This document shows, piece after piece, positions 1 through 10,730 of a DNA stretch of 64,000 bases (within the stretch, counting starts at the first letter, position 1; the number at the start of each line of letters is the position of its first letter). The stretch is from Dermacentor variabilis (Eukaryota; Arthropoda; Arachnida; Ixodida; Ixodidae). The translations under genes were made by a program, and so were the position numbers. The notes beneath the pieces were generated by a model. That model searched no databases, had not been told where the DNA came from, and saw nothing but the letters and a program-made list of their open reading frames with translations. The stretch covers positions 208,783,750-208,847,749 of the forward strand of contig NC_134570.1 in the NCBI RefSeq assembly GCF_050947875.1. The letters run 5' to 3'.

Positions 1-28
1 CTGGACGTCCACATACATAGACAGCATG

Positions 29-604
29 TCAGCTATGGTTTTGTTTAGCCGTTCCGTCAGTCCGTTGGTCTGCGGATGATAGGCAGTCGCCTTGCGATGC
101 TGCGTGCAGCTCAGCTCGAATATGTCCTCTATAAGTTGGGGCTGTAAAGGCAGTGCCTCTGTCGGTGATGACATGTGAGGGGGCACCATGTCTGAGGACT
201 ATGTGCTCGATAAAGAACTGGGCAACTTCGTAGGCCGTGGCACGTTGTACAGCTTTCGTCTCGGCGTAGCGTGTTAGATAGTCCGTGGCGACTATAATCC
301 ACTTGTTTCCGCTGGCTGACAAGGGAAAGGGTCCCAGAAGATCCATGCCGATTTGATCAAACGGTGCGCGAGGTGGTGCGATGGGTTGGAGTAACCCCCC
401 GGGCTTCAAAGACGGCGACTTCCTGCGTTGACACTCCCGGCAGCTTTGCACGTAACGCTTCACCGTGGTAGAAAGTCTGGGCCAGTAGTACGTCTGGCGT
501 ACTCGTGCAAGAGTGCGTGAAAATCCCAAGTGTCCGGACGTGGGCTCATCATGGCAGGCTAGGAGAATGTCATCACGAAGGGCGGCAGGTATTACCAATA
601 GATA
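29..604 (-). pseudogene. int: Integrase N-terminal and core part
   Basis: Retroviral-type integrase. The HHCC zinc-binding domain is visible (GHLGFSRTLARVRQTYYWP, then CRECQRRKS). The DDE core starts with the first catalytic Asp in IGMDLLGPFP and the second in HVITDRGTAFTA. Just after the second Asp the frame shifts (near 120), so the region holding the third catalytic Glu is read in another frame up to the window edge. The C-terminal domain is not in the window. Confidence 0.87.
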
Positions 605-607
605 ACT

Positions 608-1723
608 CTAGTTTTTCTTGTAGAGGACGCCCTGTCGGAGGCAGAAGGTCGAGAGACTGCGAGAAATATGTCGTGGGATTGTAGCATTCTTGCCTTCTAG
701 GTGATCGATGAGAGGGCGTATTTCGGCGTCCTCGCGCTGCCCTATGATCAAGTCTGATGCGGTGAGGGCCCCAAGGAATGCGCCGTCTTCGTCCATGTCC
801 TTATCGCAAGTTTTGACGGGAGCGCGCGACAACGTGTCGGCATCTTCGTGTTTTCGGCCCGATTTGTAGGCGATGGTAACATCGAACTCCTGCAGACGGA
901 GACTCCATCGAGCAAGTCGCCCGGACGGGTCTCGTAAGTTGGCTAACCAACACAGGGAATGGTGGTCTGTCACCACCTTGAAAGGGCGACCGTAGAGATA
1001 AGGCCGAAATTTCATGATGGCCCACACAACCGCTAGACACTCTTTCTCGGAGGTGGAGTAGTTGATTTCGGCGCGTGAAAGGGTGCGACTGGCGTAAGCG
1101 ATGACTCGCTCGACGCCTTCCTGGTGTTGAACGAGTACAGCGCCAAGACCGATGTTGCTGGCATCGGTATGCACCTCGGTGTCAGCGTCCTCGTCAAAGT
1201 GAGCGAGGAGAGGTGATTCCTGCAGGCGTGGCCGTAACTCGGTGAAAGCTGCGTCCTGCTCATCCGCCCAAACAAAGGGTGTGTCTTCTCGCGTTAGGCG
1301 TATGAGTGGTTCAGCGATGCGCGAGAAATTGGCGATGAAGCGCCGGTAGTACGCACACAGACCGAGAAAGCGGCGTACTGCTTTCTTGTCACGAGGAGTC
1401 GGAAAAGCAGCAACAGCAGATGTTTTGTCTGGGTCAGGCTGGACGCCGTCGGCGTTCACGACATGCCCGAGGAACTTCAGCTCTTCGTAACCGAAGTGAC
1501 ACTTTTCTGGCTTTAGTGTGAGATTAGCGGAGCGGAGCGCCTCAAGTACCGCCTCTAAACGCTTCAGATGTTCTTCGAAGGTCGCCGCAAACACGACGAC
1601 GTCATCTAAGTATACTAAACAGCAGTGCCACTTCAGACCCGTCAGAACAGTGTCCATCATTCGCTGGAATGTGGCCGGTAAATGGAAGTACTTTAAATTC
1701 GTAGAGTCCATCTGGGGTAACAA
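608..1723 (-). pseudogene. pol: Pol middle part: RT palm/thumb and RNase H
   Basis: Continues the reverse transcriptase after the frameshift. The catalytic palm motif LVYLDDVVVFA is near 1610, followed by KPEKCHFGYEELKFLGHVV and the connection block RRFLGLCAYYRRFI. RNase H follows (EVHTDASNIGLGAVLVQ near 1180, ERVIAYASRTLSRAE, FKVVTDHHSLCWL). The chromodomain-less gypsy tail then leads to integrase. It ends at a TAG near 605. The integrase frame directly after is the same frame, so a single nonsense codon separates the two halves. Confidence 0.9.
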
Positions 1724-2870
1724 AGGCAGTTTTTTCGCGATCTCGTTCGTGAACTTCGATTTGCCAATATCCGCTCTTCAGATCTATGGATGAAAAATAC
1801 CTGGTTCGCCGGAGTCGATCTAACGAATCATCGATCCGCGGAAGCGGATAAACGTCTTTTTTTGTGACGTTGTTCAACTTTCTATAGTCAACGCAGAACC
1901 TAAGCGTTCCGTCTTTCTTTTTGACGAGGACCACCGGCGATGACCAAGGGCTTTGGGATGGTTGTATGACGTCATCGTCAAGCATTTCTTTCACTTGTGC
2001 ATTAATCACGTTGCGCTCTTTCGCCGATACGCGATAAGGCAGTTGTCGTATGGGACGAGCATCGTCATACGTGATTATTCGGTGTCTCGTGATGGACGTC
2101 TGACGTACCTTAGCAGAAGATGCGAAGCACTCCTTGAACCGAAGGAGCAACTCACGCAGCGCTTTCTGCTTTTCCTCCGAAAGGTCTGAATTGATGTCGA
2201 TATTGCTGAGTGTCTGAGCTGGGTTCTCCTTCGTCACAGACGCACAGCATTCAGCAACGTCTGCTATGGGCTCAGCGAAAGCAATAGTAGTACGACGAAA
2301 TAGGTGCCGATGTTCCTGGCTGAAATTGGTCACGAGGAGCGCCGAAAGTCCACCTCGAAGCTTAATCAGACTGCGGGCTGCACATACACCGTGTGTCAGC
2401 ATAAGGGAGGAATTGCCCTCTGCAACAGCTTCGCCGTCACGCAGATCGTCGCATACGACCATTACCATGACACTTGCGCGTGGTGGTACAGTTACACTGT
2501 CGGCGTAAACTCGAAGCGCGTTACGTCGGCAATTGTCGCGGTTGTTCGCTGCTCTTTCTGTCGAAAAAGTCACTGTGCGCTCCCGGAGGTCTATAATGGC
2601 ACCATACTCTCGCAGAAAGTCGACGCCCAAGATAAGGTCCCGAGAACAATCGTGGAGTATCAGGCAGCTGGCAGGAAACGTGGACCCACGAATTTGAACT
2701 CTGACCGTGCACATGCCCAACGGTGTGACGACATGCCCGCCAGCAGTACGAATTTGCGCTCCAGACCAAGGCGTGATAACTTTTCTAAGTTCCGTCGCTA
2801 GTTTTCCGCACAAGATTGAGTCGTCAGCCCCCGTGTCCAATAAAGCACTAACGTGGCGGCCGTCGAGCAA
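1602..2870 (-). pseudogene. pol: Pol N-terminal half: aspartic protease and RT fingers
   Basis: The frame begins with a retropepsin domain (ALLDTGADDS active site near 2840, and later LILGVDFLREYG, the flap-side conserved block). It continues into the RT N-terminal half (PSQSPWSSPVVLVKKKDG, then LRFCVDYRKLNNVTKKD and SIDLKSGYWQIEV). The Asp of IDLKSGY is the first RT metal ligand. Near 1700 the frame is lost: the reading after KVLPF becomes unrelated and the conserved palm continues in a different frame in the next entry. An actual start codon is not obvious, and in this group pol is often made by frameshifting or as a gag-pol fusion. Confidence 0.88.
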
Positions 2871-3010
2871 AACAGGTATGTCGAGCGAGAGTCTGTCGCT
2901 GAGTTCGGCTGCTGTCGTCGTTGAATCGTGCTGAATAGACCGTGCTGGCGTCGATGGGAGGTCTTCGGAAGGGCGATTATCAGCGGCCTCGCCCCCGAAG
3001 GTCGCTGTTC

Positions 3011-4459
3011 TTAGTTTCCCCGGCGAGGGCTTGGCGATCGTCCCTGCGCTGCCATTGGAGGGCTTCTAGGAGCGGGGGAAGAACGCCTGGGGGACGGCGA
3101 GCGCGACTGCCGCCGCGGGGACAGTGGCATACTCTGCTGGGTCAAGTATTCTTCAATCGCCCTAGGCCTTTCACCATATCTGGGCCTTGGTGAATCCGCG
3201 GCAAAACCTTGCAGTCTGAGACGGCGGTATGGGCACTCGCGGTATATGTGACCGGCTTCTCCACAATGATAGCACAGAGGCCTTCTGTCCGGGGTACGCC
3301 AGACGTCAGATTTCCTTTCGGGTGGGCGACGATCCTCCATACGTTGGATTGGTTGCACAGATGGGAGCGGCGGGACGTATGACGCGGCGTAAGACGTGGC
3401 GGGGTCGAAATGGGTCGGAGCTTGGACAGGGACTCGCCTCAAAACTTCCGCATACGACGGCCGCTGCAACTGTGCTGTCACAGGCGGCGCATTGTTGTTA
3501 GGAACGGGACACTGGATCGCTTGCTGCACTTCGTTCCTCACAAGGGCAGAAATAGAACCTAGCGTGGGCTGAGGCGGGCAGGTGAGCCGTTGAAGCTCAT
3601 CACGCACCACAGAGCGGATAAGATCTCGGAGAACGTCCACGTTTCCAAAGGCAATCGCGCCCGTCAGTGAAGCAGCGTTCGCGTGCCTGTCATACGGAGC
3701 TGAGCGCTGGTCCGAAGGTGAAGTTGGGTTCAATTGCCTGTCATAGAAAGTTGAGCGCTGGTGTAACATCTTTTCCATCGTGGTGGCTTCAGTTAAGAAT
3801 TCAGCCACGGTCTTCGGCGGGCTTCGAACAAGGCCAGCAAATAGCTGTTCCTTAACTCCCCGCATTAGATGGCGTAGCTTCTTTTCCTCGGACATGGTTG
3901 GGTCCACCCGACGGAAGAGGCGCGTCATATCCTCGACGTACGACGTCACGCTCTCGTTCGGCAGATGAATGCGGGATTGGAGCGCCCGTTCGGCTCGTTC
4001 GCGGCGATCAGCATTGGTGTAGGTATCCAGCAAGGCACGACGGAAATCAAGCCACGATTTGATGAGCCCTTCTCGGTTCTCGTACCAAGTGCGGGCACCA
4101 TCCTCCAAGCTGAAGTAGACGTTCCTTAACTTCGCCACGTCGCTCCATTCATTTATCTCGGCAACGCGCTCAAACTGGACCAACCAGTCTTCTACATCCT
4201 CGAAGATATCTCCGTGGAACACATTCGGCACTCGGAGATTCTGCAGCAGATACTGCGTTGCCGTTGTGGCCGTACCTTGCCTAATGGTCGGTAGGGACGT
4301 CGACGTTCCTTCCATACCAGTGTTTGGTGGCGTCGATGTTGTTGCGGACAGATGATCAAGCTCCGGAGGCAATCCTCGGATTCTCCTGCTTGCCCGGTGA
4401 ACAGGGGTGTCCACTAGGATAGGGCTGGTACTCCTGCTACCAGGAGGGGTTTGTGGCAT
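3011..4459 (-). CDS. gag: Gag polyprotein of the Ty3/gypsy element
   Basis: Structural protein that forms the retroelement particle and binds its RNA. The open frame reaches up to 4711, but the first 84 codons overlap the LTR and leader, so I place the start at the Met at 4459 (MPQTPPGSRS), just after the LTR end and primer-binding region. A retrotransposon gag domain lies around residues 80-210 of this form (motif DWLVQFERVAEINEW, then WLDFRRALLDTY). One CCHC zinc knuckle follows (CYHCGEAGHIYREC, near 3270-3235). The tail is an Arg/Ser/Pro-rich basic region (SPSPRRSSPAPRSPP). The frame is uninterrupted to its stop, unusual among the decayed elements here. Pol begins about 140 bases downstream in another frame. 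Confidence 0.88.
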   Translation of the reverse strand: MPQTPPGSRSTSPILVDTPVHRASRRIRGLPPELDHLSATTSTPPNTGMEGTSTSLPTIRQGTATTATQYLLQNLRVPNVFHGDIFEDVEDWLVQFERVAEINEWSDVAKLRNVYFSLEDGARTWYENREGLIKSWLDFRRALLDTYTNADRRERAERALQSRIHLPNESVTSYVEDMTRLFRRVDPTMSEEKKLRHLMRGVKEQLFAGLVRSPPKTVAEFLTEATTMEKMLHQRSTFYDRQLNPTSPSDQRSAPYDRHANAASLTGAIAFGNVDVLRDLIRSVVRDELQRLTCPPQPTLGSISALVRNEVQQAIQCPVPNNNAPPVTAQLQRPSYAEVLRRVPVQAPTHFDPATSYAASYVPPLPSVQPIQRMEDRRPPERKSDVWRTPDRRPLCYHCGEAGHIYRECPYRRLRLQGFAADSPRPRYGERPRAIEEYLTQQSMPLSPRRQSRSPSPRRSSPAPRSPPMAAQGRSPSPRRGN

Positions 4460-4492
4460 CGGATAAACCGTACCCCGCACCTCCACCAGTTT

Positions 4493-4818
4493 TGTCACGA
4501 AACGATAATAGACGATGTACCCGGCGTCGGCGAGGGAGGCGGTTGAACAAGATGGCGTGCAATAATTTAAGCCGGCGTCCTCAGCTTCTACCTCTTCTAC
4601 TTCAGCGCCCGTCTCTTGCTGAGCGCGTGTTCCAGTCCCAACTTCTTTGTTTTTCAGCGCTGGCTCGTGACACCTGGCGGCAATATGATCTCCAACACGC
4701 ACAGAACGCACGTGTCCCAGCGGCCGCGTGTGAGAGCAGTCAACCGTTGAGAGCTCGTGAACGCTTGTAAAAGGACGCGGTGTCGAGCTCTCGTCCTTTG
4801 GTTTTGTGTATGCGCGTG
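4493..4818 (-). repeat. Partial 5' LTR and primer-binding region of the first gypsy element
   Basis: On the minus strand the sequence just before gag ends in TTTCGTGACA, the same kind of end (CGTGACA) as the LTRs at 23931 and 51722. It is followed by AACTGGTGGAGGTGCGGGGT (about 4469-4488), a leader typical of these elements. The LTR start is not identified, because the 1.6 kb MITE begins at 4819 and may have landed inside or beside it. An AT-rich TTAAATTATT block near 4560-4575 could act as the core promoter; that is inference. Confidence 0.5.
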
Positions 4819-6403
4819 TATAGACCGTTTTTTCGTAGGCGCCGCCATATTGTGAACGCAGTGGCGCCGCCTATGAGCAGCGCCATACTGGCTTGGGTGA
4901 AAGCGGTCTTTTGCATGGCAGGTATACGCTCGGCGGTAGGTTCTGGCGTTTGTTTTCGCGGTCGTGTGGTCTGTTTAGTATGACGTGCGTCTTCTAGGTG
5001 GTAAGCGGTTCTGTGAGACGTGCTGAAGTGGTTTAAGGCGTCATGGCCGGAATTTCTGCTGGCGTTGCAGTGGACGGAACACGCAGCGCGATGTGTGCGC
5101 GCATATTTGAGCCTATAATCAGCCTCGGAGATCAATTGTGTATTTCTGAATGTTCCAATCACTAATGTGACCTTATTGCAGTATTATCCTCTATTCCTAA
5201 GCTGCGGTTTATGAGCCATCAAACATACGCGACGATCGTAACAGCGTGGGTACCGTTCTGCTACGATGGGAGCTGTGCTGTTATACTTTGACAAGCGTTC
5301 AAACTGTTCGCTGCAGGTTTCATTGCGTGACTACTTGGTTGGATGGATGAGGTTTCCACCTATGAATAAAATAGTTTTGGCTAGTAATAGCAGCATACCT
5401 TATAGTCTGAATTAAGCTTGTCCAGCAAAGCGACTATTTACGAACTGCGCGAGCGTCCTATAGGTGCTGGATTACAGATATCTTTGTTCTATATAGCGCA
5501 TGGTCCAAGCATACGGCATCAGCGGTTATATATTTATAAACGTTGTGCGGCATTAGCCCGTTTTCTCTTGCTTTTTAGAGAAAGAGGATGGTAACAGATT
5601 TTTTTTTTTTTGCGGTTGGGTTCGTTCAGTTCTCTACGACGCGCTCACACGTATTACGGAAATCTTGCGCTGAAAAATAGCCATCGCATTCTTTTTATGC
5701 GAACCCTCTCATATATTATGGCTGTATAACGGCCAAAAAAGGCAATGCCGAAGCACACAGCTTATATATGTATCGTGCTGGCCCACCAGCCGCAGTGATC
5801 GCTGTGTTGAGCAGCACCATGGGCCTCATGCAGGAAGACATATGGTAATTTGAAGCATACTAGACTTGAAATGCGTGAGAACGATGCCAGTGCATCACAA
5901 ATTTTTGATAAAGCCTGCCGCTCAGATGGTTCGTGGTTGCCTTAGGTTGGCCGTGCACGAGCATGCACCCTTATGTTTTATGTTTTACTCCCTACGCCAA
6001 TCGATCAGACAGTGAGCTGATTTACCATTCAATGCTGGTAATGCAGAGACGCCGGCTTTCTTTGCTGAATTGAAATCGATATAAGCAAAATAGTAAACAA
6101 AAACACGCACCGCGACTGATAATGCGCGTACATCGCGGCTGATTATGCGCGTCACATTTTTGCGCCCCCAAGACATATTTCTGCCTACAGTATAGTTACT
6201 GATGCACCGAAAGGCTTCCCTGACGACCTTATATGAACGAACATGGCGTAAAGTTCACAAAGTAAGGTCTAAAACATCTCGAAATCGTTCCGCAGCACGC
6301 GACAGCAATACTTTCAAGCAGCGCCGCGCCGGATCGCCCAAGCCAGAGAGGAGGAAAAACTCTCCGCGCGCCCTATCCTCCTCGCCCGATGAAACGGTCT
6401 ATA
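4819..6403. mobile_element. 1.6 kb TA-flanked non-autonomous DNA transposon, copy 1
   Basis: The left end reads TATAGACCGTTTTTTCG and the right end, reverse-complemented, reads TATAGACCGTTTCATCG, so short terminal inverted repeats flank 1.58 kb. With TA as target duplication the element is 4821-6401; CGTG also precedes and follows it. A second copy lies inverted at 37172-38782 and shares the same ends and interior. Compared with copy 2 this copy has about 25 extra bases near the left end, where a GGCGCCGCC block is repeated. No transposase is visible. Short ORFs on either strand (for example 4740-5162 minus) match between the copies only because the DNA is repeated. The TA site suggests mobilisation by a Tc1/mariner-type enzyme. 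Confidence 0.75.
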
Positions 6404-8730
6404 CGTGAGACCCGAAACGAATGCTGCTATGCTATCCCCCCTCAACTCTCACGCCTATACATACTGTGGCTCACCATCCTCACTCCGGCACCATCTCCTC
6501 CCGGCATCCGCCTATACTGGGTGTTGTGAGCGACTGTTTGACGCCCCTTCGCATTAGCTGTCATACGAACGATCAGACGCCCGTTGTTGTAACATGCGTC
6601 GCTTTATGCGAGAAAGCACTTCCTTCGCTTTATGCGAAATCAAATCTCCGGACGTATAGCGAGCACGAGGGACTATATACCGGAAACATTTAAAGATCCA
6701 CAAAGACGCGAAAACACAAAGCAAAAATATACGCAGAATTGCCCGTGCGCATCGCTTAAGGCAACCAGACAGTTGGCGCTGAGACTTCTGTTGAAAGGGT
6801 AATTCTATTTAGTTTTGTTTGCTAATTTTCGCGTTCAGTATGTTAAGCAGCTGAGCTCTCTAAACAAGTATCGACGTATGCTCAGTACTTACCCCATAAC
6901 TACTTTTCTTTGCTGATTATATCGTAGCGCATCGACACAAGTTTAACACGTACGCGCATATCGCAGTCAGCGCCTCTGCGTAATCGATAATCATAACTTT
7001 CCCGCGTTGCCGTACCGATGATACGAGTATCCTAACCTTGCACCGATAGCCGTATCGAGCAAGTACAGCATTTAGTGCGCTTTGCTGATTGTTCTCAGTT
7101 GGCCGGCAAAGATGGACGCGGACGGTGCAATTAAAGTGAGATAATTTTAGCGCTGCAAAAAACTGCGGCAGTTTGTCGTAGTTCTCCCCTGCTATACTGT
7201 TGGCCCCTACCTCCTGGGCGTACATTACAAACAGCCGTCGCCTGCGTTGCACATGCTTTGTTTTTGTCGGGCGGGAAGATTCAGCCAATGGTCAGGTGTG
7301 TTTTTCTGTGAGGAAATACTGTGTTACTAAAACTCACTAACAGATAGTTCAACCACCACCATACTGGATCAAAGCATTGTTGTACTACTGATAAGAATTA
7401 CGTGGCGCGGTTAAGCCTCTCTAATAATTGAGCTGGCGAGACACATCAACTGCAGACTCCCTAAAGTTTCCCACTCGCAGCGTCAGCAAGAGCTTAGCAT
7501 GAGAAATTTTACTATTTTGTCATACGCATGTGTTTTATCTCTTCATACCCAACTATTTGAGACTGTGTGCTTCGTTTCTCAGTATGCATATGCGTCCATC
7601 CTGCCAGGCTTAAAGAACGGGTATGCAGATGTGTAAACAAATAATAAAAGTATGTCTGTAACCACTGTACCACCATTACCAAATGCCACTTAACCCCAGC
7701 TGAGCATGCGCGATAAACAATGTGCATGCGTACTCGATGACAAGGTGTATCTACGAACGTCGAACACTGGCGCTACGCTAAAAACGCTATACTTCACTCC
7801 ACATACCCGTGACATTAAACGGCCCTACCGTTCACCTTATGGAACAGCGCTTCCGAAAGTGAACGGGCATATATATAGACTCGAGGTCGTCATAGCGGCA
7901 CTGCATTTAGCGGGCCACCGAACAATAATATGAAAAAAAGCAAACCCGAAGAAACTTAAAACGGAACGCGAGAAACGGAAGGGGAAGGGCCGCGCGTTGA
8001 AAAGCGATCGGTGCTCCAGACGCAGCGTGCGTTCCCTTCGACATAGTGCTCCTGCGAGCGGCCATACCTAATGGTTTGGGTATAGATTTCGGGGTTGCAC
8101 GCCCCAACGCGCCCCTTGAACGGGACGGACAATGGCCAGCTTGCGCGCGCTACGCGGGACACACCACTCTATACACCTATACTCGCACCGTGAACTCACC
8201 GCCCCAACGCCATGACCCCCCCCCCCCCCTTTGCCCTACCTCACTTTAGTACCAATCCCTCGCAGAAAGCATTAGCACCGGTCTCTTTGCGCGCGCGCGC
8301 GCATTCACACACCCGCTGAGCGCGCGCACCGGTAAAGGATACCGGGCTTGAGCGTCGACCACGCCGGCAAAACAGGCAGGAGTGCGAGGCCGGATGAGAT
8401 GGAAGAACTATACCTGGCTCCTTTGTAATAGTTGCGTGCACCACGACCCAAATATGGATGTGTGCGTGTGTTTGTGTGTGCGGGGGTAAGCAGGTGAGGA
8501 GGGGGCGGGGTGAAAGTGGTATTAGCACACACATACGGGAGAGCCAGTCTGGGGTCCCGCAAATTTTCGTGCCCTAAGTGCACGGAAGCGTTTACTCAGG
8601 AGAAACTACGCAAGGAATGTGTTTCTGTTACTAATATATTAATGTTTTTTAAACGCGCAATATACTGTTTTGTAGATTTAAAAAAGAACGCAGGAGAAGT
8701 GTATGCACTTGCTGGCGGAGTTATACCCCA
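6404..8730. other. Stretch without a recognisable gene
   Basis: No convincing gene is visible. The longest frame is 123 codons on the minus strand (6917-7288), with no motif, no family resemblance and no clear splice sites, so I treat it as chance. The stretch has a 14-base C run at 8216-8229 and a GC/GT-rich alternating tract around 8290-8310 and 8455-8485. It looks like intron or intergenic DNA. Confidence 0.5.
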
Positions 8731-8732
8731 GT

Positions 8733-8880
8733 CACACGGGCGCCACTTTCGATGTTCGATCAAGCCCGATTGGTATCGAATTTCGCCGATAGCGTCCGGC
8801 GCCTTTGCGCGAGGGAGCCAATTAGGATCGAGAAATTTTCTCCCGATCATTTCTCCCATCGCGATTGAACCCGTGTGAGA
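8733..8880. repeat. Short palindromic MITE-like repeat
   Basis: The outer ends are inverted (CAGTCACACGGG on the left; the right end reverse-complemented gives CATCTCACACGGG). The inside carries several GATCG/CGATC words such as TTCGATCAAGCCCGATTGG and GATCGAGAAATTTTCTCCCG. This suggests a short fold-back element of about 150 bp. No coding sequence is present and the target duplication is unclear. Confidence 0.4.
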
Positions 8881-10085
8881 TGGGTGTTATTACGCGGGCA
8901 AACTCGACCCCTGCCTCCGCTCTGGTCAACCCGCCACTGCGACTTTTACAGTCACTGCACCAAACTATATCGGCACGGGGTTAAGTGTCGGCGAGTGCTC
9001 TGGACAGAGAGCGTCGGGTAACGTAGGTGTCGGTGCTTATTCGCGCACCGGGGGATGGGTAAAAAAAAAACATATATGTAGAAAGATAAAACGACGCCAA
9101 AGTGAGCGGAGGCTTGAAGGTGTGAGTTAGTTTGAGAGGTCTGACGAAGACCCGGGCTATATACGGTTTCGCTGCAATTGTGCTGCCATCCGTTGTTGTT
9201 GTGCGCGCGCCGAGAGATAATGCATCCCACGCCGTTTGTCGGCATGGGTGCGCGTTTCACGAGAGAGCGGCCGCAGTACGTTTCATTGGCGCTGGCGGCC
9301 TTCCTAAATATACGTGTTCATCGAATGAGAGTGATTTCTTCTATACATTCGTTTCTTTTATTCCTCCTTGAGTCCCCCCCTCTCTCTCATTTTTTTTTTT
9401 CTTTCTTTACGCGCAGGATGGTAACGATCGCGCCCTGTGAGAGCGGAAGTGCGGCTCTGCTGCAAGGCTCATCTCTTATTTATTATTTATCTATTTTCCT
9501 GTCGTCATGCAGCAGTCTGTAAGTGCCGGCAAATATCGTTCGCTTGCTCTTATCCGTATGCACCGATAGTACGCCCCCTTTATGCCCGTAGGAATTGAAA
9601 AAAAGGCATTGCAGAATTTATTTTCCTTTACTTAATTTTATGGGCGTTCCAGGGGTGAAACCTTCGCGCAGAGTCGAATAAGCCCATTCGAGGAAAAGGA
9701 CCTTCAAATAACTAATCGAATACTGCATATTCCGATTGCTATCAGCGAATACCGATGTAAACTGAAATGTAAAGCTCATACGTAGAGTGCGCTCGGTAAA
9801 GAGAAGAAGAGGGCTTATTATTTACGTCATTCTGTACGTGTAATGCTCTTCACAGCTGGACTTCCGGTTAACTAACTGGGGAGATCGTAAATGCGAAACT
9901 GAAAGATTGTCGTGCACCTGGCGCGCCATGGCGTGACAACAATGTCAGCCTTCCGCTGACAACAATGACAACAATGAAAACAATGTCAGCCTTCTGTTTT
10001 GTTGAACAATGAAAGACAGCAACGGCACGTGTAACCGGATGCCCGAAGGAGGCAAGTGTAACCTTGCAGCACAACGAATGTCGTC
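8881..10085. other. Stretch without a recognisable gene
   Basis: There are only short, unrelated frames and simple-sequence tracts (poly-A at 9061-9070, pyrimidine-rich 9355-9410). A small direct repeat around 9931-9995 repeats ACAATGTCAGCCTTC on both sides of an ACAATGA-type tandem. I see no exon or RNA gene. Confidence 0.45.
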
Positions 10086-10730
10086 CTATAGAAAGATACA
10101 AGCGGGCTGAAATCGACCAAATAAAAAAATATATCTGCTAGATAAATGGCGAAAACAAATATTAGGCTGCACGTAATTTAACCAAGAGGACACGTTGTCT
10201 TTAATCAGCGTGCACAGGTTGGAACTAACGCCGTAACTCAAGAGTTTATGGATAGGAAGGTCATGAGAAACAACGTCAAATGCTTTTCGCAGGTAGAAGT
10301 ACACGGTGCCTAATTGTCTCCGGTTAGCAACTGCGGATTCCACAGAATCAAGAAAAGAAACAATTGGTTTGTTTCCACAGACCTACCATGACCAAAACCA
10401 TGTTGGCGTATACTGATCGTATGCTTAACAAAAAACGACAGATATGTGAACATGACTATTTCAAACACTTTTGCAAACGGAGACAAGAATGAAAACACGG
10501 GGCGATAAGTTTTCATGCCGCTCATGCTGCCACTTTTATGAAATAGCACAACTATTATATTCTTCCAACAAGAAGGAAAGGCAAAAAGGTACGCAAGGCA
10601 AGGCTTAAAATGTGCGTAGGGAGAGGAACCAAAATAGAAGAACAGCCTTTGATAACAAAACTTCGTATTCGGTCGTAAGCAAGAGAATGCCTTGGTTTCA
10701 ACTTATACTTACGGTCGCCGCGATATCGTG
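10086..10730 (-). pseudogene. CR1/Jockey-like LINE reverse transcriptase fragment
   Basis: Read on the minus strand from about 10730, the frames give RT finger and palm blocks in the correct order: LAYDRIRSFVIKGCSSILVP, then YRPVFSFLSPFAKVFEIVM with RQHGFGHGRSVETN, then FYLRKAFDVVSHDLPIHKLL with the first catalytic Asp of the AFDxV block. Frame changes fall near 10550 and 10330, and stops follow below 10200. The endonuclease and the FADD block are missing, so this is a 5'- and 3'-truncated dead piece. The clade is assigned only from motif style. Confidence 0.75.

Larger units (their letters stand above)
1..4818 (-). mobile_element. Ty3/gypsy LTR retrotransposon, 3' side cut by the window edge
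   Basis: Read on the minus strand, the element runs from a partial 5' LTR through gag, protease, reverse transcriptase, RNase H and integrase, and leaves the window inside integrase. This gag-PR-RT-RH-IN order defines the Ty3/gypsy (Metaviridae-type) group. The copy is fairly young: gag is one open frame, and pol is broken only by a frameshift inside RT (around 1610-1720), one in-frame TAG near 605 and a frameshift in integrase near 120. The 3' LTR and the end of integrase lie left of the window, so completeness cannot be judged. No envelope-like gene is visible in the part shown. Confidence 0.93.

Noticed and set aside
4740..5162. 140-codon minus frame also found at 38464-38868 plus, apparently conserved
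   Set aside because: Both lie in the two copies of the 1.6 kb MITE. The similarity is DNA-level repeat identity, the frame extends differently at the ends, and no motif or codon bias supports a protein.
6917..7288. 123-codon minus frame with balanced composition
   Set aside because: No motif, no homologous family I can name, no splice sites and no repeat copy in the window to compare.
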